Source of the DNA: Phallusia fumigata
Taxonomy: Eukaryota; Chordata; Ascidiacea; Phlebobranchia; Ascidiidae
DNA: 23,272 nt
Reading direction: 5' to 3'
Assembly: GCA_008931825.1 (NCBI GenBank)
Contig: QXVZ01030457.1
Coordinates: forward strand, 1-23,272
This document shows positions 11,401-19,361 of this stretch, one piece after another (the stretch's first letter is position 1; every line of letters begins with the position of its first letter). The notes below the pieces were generated by a model. It worked only from the letters and a program-made list of their open reading frames with translations. It was not told the DNA's origin and made no database searches. The translations under genes were made by a program, and so were the position numbers.

Positions 11401-13260
11401 CAGCTTTTGCCACATGTGCGAGCGCTTAATGTTTGCTATTAGTATTTTTGCTCATTTACAAATGATTGTCAATGGTGATTGAATGCAAGTTGTGTTTAGA
11501 CAAGTGATGTGAATCTCAGTGGTAAAAAGCACGGAGTCAATCACTCCGGAATTGTTCCATTTCACCAGGACCACCATACTTACGAAGTTGCTGTTGGATT
11601 TATGTTGCTGCACTGCCTAAAGTACGTTCTGGATTACGCAACGCTCTTGCAGACGCAATAGAGGTTGTGATCTGTGGTCAAACTTACAGAAGGCAACGCA
11701 AATTTGTGAGCTAATGTTGTTTTGTCAGCAAAAATACAAATTTTGTAGCAATAAGTCCATGCATATGTTGGAAAAAGAAAAAAAAACCTCTACTAGTTTT
11801 GAAAAAATATTAATTTTTGTGTCTCGAGGACTCTTTTCAGCGGAGGGAGGAGTGAATTGCCCTTTTCTATCCCGTCCCTCTTAATGTCTGCGGTTGTAAT
11901 TGTCGCGCTCTTCTGTGTTTTATGAACAACACACTTTGATCACAAATTGCAGCAATCCAGTGAAAATCAACAAGTTAGACCATGTAATTAATACAAAAAA
12001 ACGTAGTAATACTGCAATGAAACCACCAACGCAGGAAACATCCCTGCGAACATTCTATGACCATAATGTATTCAGTTAAAAAAATTCGCATATTCAGGAT
12101 TTAGCTTCCCAAATATGTGAAAAAAATAAATATACAACCCAACAGAATTAACAAATTACCGAACAATTTGGCAAATGCTTTTTCCAGGTTTGACAAATCC
12201 ATTATTGGTGGAAAGTCGAAGATCACTGACATGTTCCAGGCAGCTGAGATTTTGCGCAGCGAGTCTCCAGAAGATTTTAAAACTCTTACTGAAGTCCCAG
12301 GATCCTGGGACACAGTTAATTACCACATTAAACACCCGGCACACCAGGAAACTCAGAAATATCATATTGTTCTTGACTACTTCGGAAAGGTTAGATATTG
12401 TTTGCCTGACGTTAGATATTCCCATTTCCTCTTTGCACCCTTAGACTTCTGTGATGACAAAAATGAGACAATACAATATTTAAACAAGATCGACTATTTC
12501 ATTTTTACAGATTGTGGGTGTGAACTGGGGCCCGCAGCTCGCATCGCCCGTGCGACTTCGCGAGAATGATTTTGAGCGATACTTCAAGGCGCATCGCAAG
12601 TTTAGCGAGATTATAAATCGCGAAACAAACCAGGTTGCTCGTCTCAAACGTTTTCCAAAATAATTTTGTTTTTAGTAAAACAGCAAAATTCATGATAAAA
12701 TTTGCCTACCAAATAATTTAAGCAATCCACCATTCCTTAAAACCCAATTTAAATCACAAAACCAATTTCTAAATNGTTTCCAAAGTTTTCCCATGAGATT
12801 TTTATTTTTGTCAAAAAAAAAATTCATGATAAAGTTTTACGAAATAAGTTAAGCAGTCCACCATGCTCTTAAGCCAATTTAAACCCCAAAACCGTTTTAA
12901 ATTGCATTTTTTCACTTACACCTGTAAACAATGTTTTACAATTTCAGATCACATTTCGTTTGGAGCCTGGTGACGTATTAACAATCAACAACCGTCGCTG
13001 TGCGCATGCGCGAGACAGTCTCACAGCTGTGGACGGTGAAAGAGAACTTTCGGTAAAGCACAGAAATTCGATTACCTATAAATACATGAGAATTCTTTTT
13101 AATTGTTAAGTAAACACTCTAAACAGGTTTTGCATCTGTATTATGCTTTTAGGTCACCTACGTCATTATTGATGAAGCAAAAAGCCGGTACTTGTACCTC
13201 GGAAATAAGTTGGGTTACAATCCTATTCCACCAAAGGTCGGAAATATGTGCTCATTTTGA
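8408..13260 (+). CDS. Gamma-butyrobetaine/trimethyllysine dioxygenase family, copy A
   Basis: Ten exons join in phase: 8408-8490, 9020-9153, 9749-9965, 11081-11156, 11253-11297, 11500-11621, 12188-12389, 12511-12633, 12948-13052, 13153-13260, giving 404 residues (human BBOX1 has 387). The N-terminal GBBH-like domain has a zinc site C38xC40xxC43, with H86 as the fourth ligand; BBOX1 uses C38, C40, C43 and H82, which supports the 8408 start. The TauD-type double-stranded beta-helix has Fe ligands H207-Q-D209 and H354 (BBOX1 H202, D204, H347), plus R366 and Y372 matching BBOX1 R360 and Y366. Family enzymes hydroxylate gamma-butyrobetaine or trimethyllysine with Fe(II), 2-oxoglutarate, O2 and ascorbate in carnitine synthesis. 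Here the recalled substrate-cage aromatics W181 and Y194 have no clear counterpart, so the substrate is uncertain. A second CxCxxC lies at 99-104. The intron after 11156 starts GC. A single N at 12775 interrupts intron 8. The exon 2 donor (AAG|GTCGGC) is weak. Confidence 0.88.
9341..9585 (-). mobile_element. tRNA-derived SINE, copy 2, in dioxygenase intron 2
   Basis: Read on the minus strand, the head is AGATGGCCGGGTGGTTAGCA (A box TGGCCGGGTGG), followed by a B box GGTTCTAATCC (plus-strand positions 9534-9524). The body has CCTGAGCAAG and GTAAGCGGCATTGCTCCAA, the 3' part ACTGCAATGAGGCAGG, and the element ends in an (AACA)n tail at 9341-9360. CTCTTGA occurs on both sides (9330 and 9602) and may be a decayed target duplication. 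It is the same family as the element at 6246 but without the minisatellite. Confidence 0.82.
10402..10461 (+). repeat. 29-bp tandem duplication in dioxygenase intron 3
   Basis: AACAAAATAGTCGTGGAATC plus the following CCCATAAAA occurs at 10402-10430 and again from 10431, the second copy with a 2-base insertion. Intron 3 (9966-11080, 1115 bp) is otherwise without a gene. Confidence 0.88.
10740..10812 (-). mobile_element. Solitary hAT-type terminus in dioxygenase intron 3
   Basis: The minus strand reads CAGTGGTTCTCAACCGGGGG from 10812, a characteristic hAT terminal inverted repeat related to the CAGTGATTCCCAACC of the element at 17132. No partner end and no second copy of the 8 bases that follow (ATTTAGAT) was found nearby, so it looks like a truncated remnant. 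Confidence 0.55.
12649..12905 (+). repeat. Diverged duplicate of intron 8 flanking a single N
   Basis: The intron segment 12649-12774 (TTTCCAAAA, AATTCATGATAAA, AAGCAATCCACCAT, CCAATTTAAATCACAAAACC) is followed by an N at 12775 and then by a diverged version of the same segment at 12776-12905 (GTTTCCAAAG, AATTCATGATAAA, AAGCAGTCCACCAT, CCAATTTAAACCCCAAAACC). Copy B has only one version at this place. The pattern suggests two contigs that overlapped here but were joined without merging. Confidence 0.75.
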
Positions 13261-13499
13261 ATTCAAGCTGACAACTCGCCGATACCAAAATTTAAGAATT
13301 GTCGTATTTGGAGTAAAAGTTGTTGTCAACAGTGATACTCTAGACGTGTATCTACAACCCATGTATACCAGCTTTAAACGAATTCGAAATGTAACAGACG
13401 TTTTGAAAAGCACATTGTGTGCATTGGGACCAGATTAAAAGACAAAATTGCCAGAAACCAGCATATATGGTTTCTTCGTGACCTGAAAGAAAAAAGTGT

Positions 13500-13760
13500 T
13501 TTCGAGGGACGACCGCGGAGTACTTCGGAAGACAGTTACTTAAGTGGAACCCTTTGTCAGCAAGCTTTACACTCCGGAAGTTTTTATCCTTTTACTAAAC
13601 AGTGAGTTTAAATCACTTCTAAAATGATAAAGCCACATAGTAATAAAACAATTGTGTTTTTGTTTACAATTTATTTCTACAAAATTTTACCCCCAAAATG
13701 TGTGTTTTATATCACAGTTTTTGGGTGAGTGCCAAATTTGTCAATAAATAAAAAAATAAA
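13500..13760 (+). repeat. Copy R1 of the dioxygenase 3' flank, probable 3' UTR
   Basis: Homologous to 7380-7740 and 16525-16760 (see R0). AATAAA at 13743-13748 and again at 13754-13759 is a plausible polyadenylation signal for copy A. The open frame that runs through 13417-13605 is not conserved in R0 or R2, so it is not coding. Confidence 0.6.
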
Positions 13761-14016
13761 AGCGTTTCGAAAACCGTTATTGTCATCAGCATTGCATATA
13801 GTGACCAGGTAGCGGCATGCGAGGATGAGAGCGAAAGGTAGCACTGTCGCTCTCGCAGTGCCGACCATGTCCTGGCGTGCTGGAGGAAGGTAGCGTTTTT
13901 GTATGTTGTAAACACTTATTGTGGGGTAGTAATTAAGAGTGTGCTGGTAGGGGTGCAACGACTTTTCAGGGGAGGAGGGGCTTGTATCTCGGCGGAGAAG
14001 GGACTTATATCTCTAA
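13761..14016. other. Intergenic DNA between dioxygenase copies
   Basis: No exon or RNA gene seen. A weak, gapped similarity to the distal part of R0 is possible but not convincing. Confidence 0.35.
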
Positions 14017-14346
14017 AGTCACCCTTAAAATGACTTCACAATAATTCTGTAATTCTCTTCTAAAACAAAAAAGCTTGTGTCTGTCACAAATCAATCGTCT
14101 AGTAAGAAACCGCGACGGGATACACAACTTCTGCGATTTAACGCTACCTAAGAAAGCTTGGCCTATATTTTTTCTCTACACATTGGGTCAAGAAATTGAT
14201 CGTTGTCAGTTGGAATTTAAACGTAACTTCGTCTTTATAGTCACCCACAAAATGACTTCTCTTCTAAAACAAAAAAGCTTGTGTCTGTAACAAATCAATC
14301 GTCTAGTAAGAAACCGCGACGGGATACACAACTTCTGCGATTTAAT
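14017..14346 (+). repeat. Direct repeat of about 100 bp, offset 204 bp
   Basis: CTCTTCTAAAACAAAAAAGC, followed by TTGTGTCTGT, ACAAATCAATCGTCTAGTAA, GAAACCGCGACGGGATACAC and AACTTCTGCGATTTAA, starts at 14055 and again at 14259. The two copies are almost identical. A preceding GTCACCC...AAAATGACTTC block is also shared (from 14017 and 14240). The sequence between them is unique. Confidence 0.88.
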
Positions 14347-14710
14347 TCTAAAGTTGCAGACTTGATAATCAACAAATCATCTCAAACTTATATTTAGTTT
14401 AAATTAGTGTGATTCCTTCAACGGTGCAGACTTTATCGTTAACAAATCACCTCAAACCTATATTTTACGTCCTGAATTGTTTTCAAGTTAATGACAAGCC
14501 ACGACACGGCAAACAATTGATGTGACGGGTTTAGTGTAGAGATATGGTTAATTCTTTCTGCACATTGCGTCATGGGGCGGACGAAGCGATGATTTTCGGC
14601 GGGTAGTGTTTAGTGTTTAATAGTAAAACGGGAATGGTACTTCGTCATTCGGGTCTCCCACGGGATTGGGAGTTTTGAATCAATTTCGCCATACTCAAAC
14701 TATATATCCG
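14347..14710. other. Intergenic DNA upstream of copy B
   Basis: AT-rich, no exon recognised. In particular no counterpart of dioxygenase exons 1-3 was found between 13261 and 14880. Confidence 0.45.
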
Positions 14711-14858
14711 CAGAAAGAATTAATCATAACATTCCAATTCTTACTATGTATAACGCAATCCACAGAAAGAATTAATCATAACGTTCCAATTCTTACTATG
14801 TATAACGCAATCCACAGAAAGAATTAATCATAACGTTCCAATTCTTACCATGTATAAC
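14711..14858 (+). repeat. 52-bp tandem repeat, about 2.8 units
   Basis: CAGAAAGAATTAATCATAAC starts at 14711, 14763 and 14815, an exact 52-bp period. The third unit fades just before the splice acceptor of the duplicated exon at 14881. The corresponding place in copy A lacks the repeat. Confidence 0.92.
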
Positions 14859-14880
14859 CATGTACAACGTTACATCATAG

Positions 14881-16460
14881 ATGGTTGAAGCATGTAATGA
14901 CGGAAGGTTACTGTTTGATCAAGAATCTTCCTACAGAACATCTAAAAGTATGCGAGGCAAGTGTGCATGACAGAAATGATACGAAAACCTGAGAAAAATG
15001 ATACGATATTAATGACGTAATAAACACAAAAAACATCTGTAGTTTTTACAGTTGGCTGAAATAGTTGGACCAGTAAGGCACACAGCTTATGGTGTGGTAA
15101 GCAACAGCCCTAATTTCTTTCGTTTTGTTAATAATGTTCAAGTTGGAAAACGCGCGTAGCCAACTGAAAAACATAAAGAGGACAACACACTTCATGGGTT
15201 ATATGGCACATGTGCGAGCGCTGAATGTTGCTGCTAATATTTTTGCTCGTTTACAAATGAATGTCAATGGTGATTGAACGTTGACTGTCTTTAGACGAGT
15301 GATGTGAATCTCAGTGGAAAAAGCACGGAGTCAATCATTCCGGAATTATTCCATTATTTGAGAAAAAAATAAATATACAACCCAACAGAATTAACAAAAC
15401 ACCGAACAATTTGGCAGCTGAGATTTTGCGCAGCGAGTCACCAGAAGATTTTAAAACTCTTACTGAAGTCCCAGGATCCTGGGACACAGTGAATTACCAC
15501 ATTGAACACCCGGCACACCAGGAAACTCAGAAATATCATATTGTTCTTGACTACTTCGGAAAGGTTAGATATTGTTTGCCTGACGTTAGATGTTCCCATT
15601 TCCTCTTTGCACCCTTAGACTTCTGTGATGACAAAAATGCGACAATACAATATTTAAACAAGATCGACTATTTCATTTTTACAGATTGTGGGTGTAAATT
15701 GGGGCCCGCAGCTCGCATCGCCCGTGCGACTTCGAGAGAATGATTTTGAGCGATACTTCAAGGCGCATCGCAAGTTTAGCGAGATTATAAATCGCGAAAC
15801 AAACCAGGTTGCTCGTCTCAAACGTTTTCCAAAATAATTTTGTTTTTAGTAAAACAGCAAAATTCATGATAAAATTTGCCTACCAAATAATTTAAGCAAT
15901 CCACCATTCCTTAAAACCCAATTTAAATCACAAAACCAATTTCTAAATGCATTTTTCTCCACACTTGTAAACAAGTCAGAGTTAACAAAAAGTTTCCAAA
16001 TAATGCCCTTTAAATTTTCCTTAAAGCACTAGAAACTGGAGTACAATGCGAAGATGTGAAAATGCTTTCAAGGTGCTCTTACTACGGTAGCTGAAAACTA
16101 AAATGCAATTTTAGATCACATTTCGTTTGGAGCCTGGTGACGTATTAACAATCAACAATCGACGCTGTGCGCATGCGCGAGACAGTCTTGAAGCTGTAAA
16201 AGGAGAAAGGGAACTTTCGGTAAAGCACAGATTTTAATTACCTAATGACCTTGATGATGATTTATTGGCATTCTTTTTATTTGTTGATTTAATGAGTTAA
16301 ACATTCAGAACAGGTTTTGTATCTGAATTACGCTGAATTACCCCTAACTCAGGTCACCTACGTCATTATTGATGAAGCAAAAAGCCGATACTTGTACCTC
16401 GGAAATAAGTTGGGTTACAATCCAGTTCCACCAAAGGTCGGAAACATGTGCTCATTTTAA
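14881..16460 (+). pseudogene. Dioxygenase copy B, tandem partial pseudogene
   Basis: Counterparts of copy A exons 4-10 lie at 14881-14956, 15052-15096, 15295-about 15356 (truncated), about 15415-15563 (5' truncated), 15685-15807, 16115-16219 and 16353-16460. Exons 1-3, hence the zinc domain, are absent. In exon 6 one base of copy A GGTAAAAAGC is lost (GGAAAAAGC, near 15317), shifting the frame. About 550 bp equivalent to copy A 11563-12115 is then deleted, removing the HxD iron ligands and the exon 6 donor. A second deletion of 69 bp at a GGCA microhomology removes the exon 7 acceptor and its first residues. By contrast the last three exons are fully open and end in a stop, and most base differences from copy A are silent (exon 8: three of three). 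It cannot make an active dioxygenase. Confidence 0.85.
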
Positions 16461-16524
16461 AATTAAGCTGACAACAGGTCGACACTAACTTTGCCCCCGT
16501 TTCGAGAAGCACATGGCCAGAAAA

Positions 16525-16860
16525 TAGTATTTTCGAGAGACGAACCGCAAGGTACAAAGGAAGTAAATTTCATTACTGGACATTTTATCAGCAAGTTTTA
16601 CAGTCCGGAAGTTGTTGTCATTTCAAAAACAGTGAGTTTTAATCACTTCTCAAATAAACCACTTTCTAAATTTAATTTTCCACCATTTGTACAAAATTTC
16701 AAAAATTAATTGTGTGTTTATGACAGTTTTTGGTCGAGTGCTAAATTTGTTAATAAATTTTGTCTCCTAAGAATTGGTAAACACTTTTTTTGAAAGTAGC
16801 CTATACGCATGAGCGCTGATCACTATTTTCCTACATGAATTGGGCTGGGTCATGGTCGAA
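16525..16860 (+). repeat. Copy R2 of the dioxygenase 3' flank
   Basis: Downstream DNA of copy B, homologous to R0 (7380-7850) and R1 (13500-13760). Shared blocks include ACAGTCCGGAAGTT, GTGTGTTTATGACAGTTTTT, GGTAAACAC and, with R0 only, CTATTTTCCTACATGA. AATAAA at 16752-16757 sits at the position of the R1 polyadenylation signal. Confidence 0.6.
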
Positions 16861-17123
16861 ATTGACGCTAACTCGAGTGGGTCAAAATTTAAATGTTTTT
16901 GTAACGCGTTAGTTAATTAGTACCAGTTTGTGTGAGACTGAAATTTAACTTTAATCATTGCCGATAGTGACAGCTCAAAACGGAAAGCAACATTCAAGCG
17001 CATAAGCATTGTGAACTCAGTTAGCCTCTGACGTTGCTCCTCAAAATTTGTATTACAGTTTGAAATTAGATTCATGAAAAACAGACATCATGAAGTCAAA
17101 AACGAAACATTTACAATACAATT
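16861..17123. other. Intergenic DNA before the hAT insertion
   Basis: No ORF, RNA gene or repeat identified. Confidence 0.4.
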
Positions 17124-17729
17124 ATGTATTCCAGTGATTCCCAACCTTTTTGTGGTTGCGTACCGCTTGGAGGTAAAACAATCTCGACGCTTACCACTGA
17201 GAAAAACGTAATTTCGATCTGATAACTACTTTATTTTCTAAATCGAATAATATCAGATACGAAAGCAACGAAAAACGTAGTTCAAACTAATGGGCGATCT
17301 ATATTTGCTTGTTCTTCACAAGACGATAGATGCGGGGCACAACTTTGCTTACTGCGCACCGGAAATCATGTCCGGGGGAGGCAAGGCGGTTCCTACTCTT
17401 CGACTTTATGTTTATTAATGCAGAAAACCCCTGTTTGCACTCCCATGTGGAGGGGAAAGTCAATAATTAGCGAATCGCGCGACATGCTAGTGTGGGGTAC
17501 GAACAGGCTATTTTAAGCCAGAAATTTGTTGGGTAACATTCCCTGTGCATTGCCACTGCAGTAACTTTCTCAGCAGATATTAGCAATTGCAGACGCATTA
17601 ACATTGCCTTTGTTATCCTTATAACTAAATAATTTTGAGACAAAGACATATATTGTTCATGAAAGGTTGTTGGCCATGATACTTTTGCACTTTCAATAGA
17701 CCAGTTGAGTGCTACAAAGTAACCTAGGG

Positions 17730-18417
17730 CAGGCCTACACAACTCAAAACAGCACAAGGGCCACAACGGAAAAAATGTAGGTGCAGCGGGCCGCATGCTA
17801 GCCTAGTTGTAAAGTTCATGAAACGCTATCGGCCAGCGCTCGGTGAAATAGTTTTGAGGCGCTCAACCTATATGTAGACAAAAAACTGATCGGGATTCGT
17901 CCTCGGAATCATTGTGGCTTCGAATAACAACGAAACTGACTGTACCGTATCTCCACGGTAACGTCTTTTGGAGCGTACTACAATACCTGCAATATTGTTT
18001 TAATACTTATCGGCAATTTCTCTCGTCGCTGACAAATAATGACACATCCTCAGTTTACTTTCATTACAAACAACTTAAAACACAAATTTGAAAATAACAT
18101 TTAATGAGAAATGTTACATCTTTTGTTAGCAACAAGCACGTCATAATTTGGCACGAGGCTGGAAGTTGAAATTTTTAGAATGTCTTCCAAATGTCCATCA
18201 GCAAGCGAGGATCGTTGTTTGTTTTTGTTAAAGTTTAATACTGAGAAGGTTTGTTCACATATGTACGTGCTGCCAAACAGGCTGAACATTTGTTTTGCCA
18301 GAGTAAGTAAATTTTTAAACTTTTCTTTATTCAAACACTTGTAGAAGTCTTGCAAACTGCTTTCTGCGTGTTTTCTTTTGTATAAAGATGAAGCCTGCAA
18401 NATGTTGTGCAGGCCTG
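17730..18417 (-). mobile_element. hAT-superfamily element nested in the outer one
   Basis: The left end CAGGCCTACACAAC at 17730 matches the reverse complement of the right end GTTGTGCAGGCCTG ending at 18417. The 8 bases ACCTAGGG repeat exactly on both sides (17722-17729 and 18418-18425). It carries a minus-strand transposase C-terminus (18101-18400). The N at 18401, immediately inside the right terminus, probably stands for an unsized gap holding the missing transposase start. Confidence 0.9.
18101..18400 (-). pseudogene. hAT transposase C-terminus (dimerisation region), fragment
   Basis: About 99 residues, open up to the N at 18401 and ending in a stop at 18101. The segment FGSTYICEQTFSVLNFNKNK followed by SSLADGHLEDILKIS is the hAT C-terminal dimerisation domain, of the sort seen in GTF2IRD2/EPM2AIP1-like and ZBED-like domesticated proteins. 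The RNase H-like catalytic core and BED finger are not present in the window. The frame is intact over the visible part, so the insertion may be fairly young, or the rest is hidden in the gap. Confidence 0.85.
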
Positions 18418-18562
18418 ACCTAGGGGATGAAGTAACAAACGTTTTGAGATCACTTACAATTTTTTTTTAATTCGAACTATATTCGCAAATTACGAAAAGT
18501 ACCACTCGCGTACCACCTGGAATGCCGTCGCGTACCACCGGTTGGGAAACACTGATGTATTC

Positions 18563-19361
18563 ACTGTATACAAGTTCTCTGGCACCTATGTTTTTAATTA
18601 AGCTACTCTTCAAGTTCGTGTCTTGTATTCCTAAATTTGATTTGTAATCGCTGCACGCGAATGGAATAGAAACGCAGTGTTGCACACTGCACAGGCAGCC
18701 GAGATCAGAAACAGTTTTTTTAACAAGGACTTCTTGCCTTGCATTTCGCGATTTTTCTTATTTTCGGGCGCTTCAGGGCGTCATATTTGCACCCGCCTTG
18801 TTTAATGTGTTTTTTCCTGTCCGTATCTGGAAGGGTTCATTTTATTATGCGCCTTCTCAAATTATGTTTTCGTTGAGAGTGTGTGTGCGGGACGAACATC
18901 GCAGGGAAATTACTGAGGGGGAAGTACCTAGAGGTTCATTTGCGCAAAATCAGCAATGGAGGAGACGAGAGAAACGACTTGACGATTGAGTATGACCATA
19001 AACTTGGACTGATACTGTTTAAAATATTTACGAACTGTTTTGTGAGGGGTAAGTTGAGTGTTTTGGGCTGTGAAGATTTGCAGTGAGGCGAGCACTTATC
19101 ATTGCTACAACTATTTTTTTGTTAATTTTCTATTCAGTTTTTCAACTTTGATTATTTCTTAAAAAAGATTAATAACAGTGAAGCTATGCCTCAAACACAA
19201 AATCAGTCAATTGCTGTTTGTTAAAAAGGAGACTTATATTTCACCTGAGTAGGCATCGTCATCGTCTGGTTTTAGTTACACTGTAACAGTGTGGTAAGAT
19301 AAGTTGTAAACATTTGAAACTTGATATTATTTTTAAAAAGAATTGAATTGACAAGTCAAAA
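18563..19361. other. Intergenic region upstream of the IAP gene
   Basis: Presumed promoter and 5' leader of the IAP gene. Overlapping open frames at 18798-19086 are short, show no recognisable motif and have no splice connection to the first BIR exon that I can support. No RNA gene seen. Confidence 0.4.

Larger units (their letters stand above)
17132..18554 (+). mobile_element. hAT-superfamily element (outer), 8-bp target duplication
   Basis: The left end begins CAGTGATTCCCAACC at 17132 and the right end, ending at 18554, reads CAGTGTTTCCCAACC on the minus strand. The flanking 8 bases ATGTATTC are identical at 17124-17131 and 18555-18562, the hAT target-site duplication length. Outside the nested insertion the element has no convincing transposase, so it is probably non-autonomous. 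Its length is distorted by the inner element and by an N at 18401. Confidence 0.92.

Noticed and set aside
11622-11719. Frame reading SGLRNALADAIEVV just after exon 6, resembling family sequence
   Set aside because: It is in another frame. The GTACGT donor at 11622 joined to 12188 gives a far better family match (GGKSKITDMFQAAEIL).
12390-12569. Read-through coding beyond exon 7 (VRYCLPDVRYSHFLF and on)
   Set aside because: A GT donor at 12390 joined to the acceptor before 12511 yields the expected strand sequence IVGVNWGPQ; the read-through has no family match.
13417-13605. Short ORF in the dioxygenase 3' flank
   Set aside because: The homologous flanks at 7380 and 16525 do not keep the frame.
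14881-16460. Copy B as a functional second gene or a set of alternative exons
   Set aside because: No exons 1-3, a frameshift, loss of the HxD site and loss of two splice sites. A fragment transcript cannot be excluded, but an active enzyme can.
17467-17796. Minus-strand ORF of 109 codons
   Set aside because: It crosses the boundary between the outer and inner hAT elements and has no recognisable domain.
18798-19086. Upstream coding exon of the IAP gene
   Set aside because: Overlapping short frames with no motif, no conserved start context and no supported splice link to 19362.
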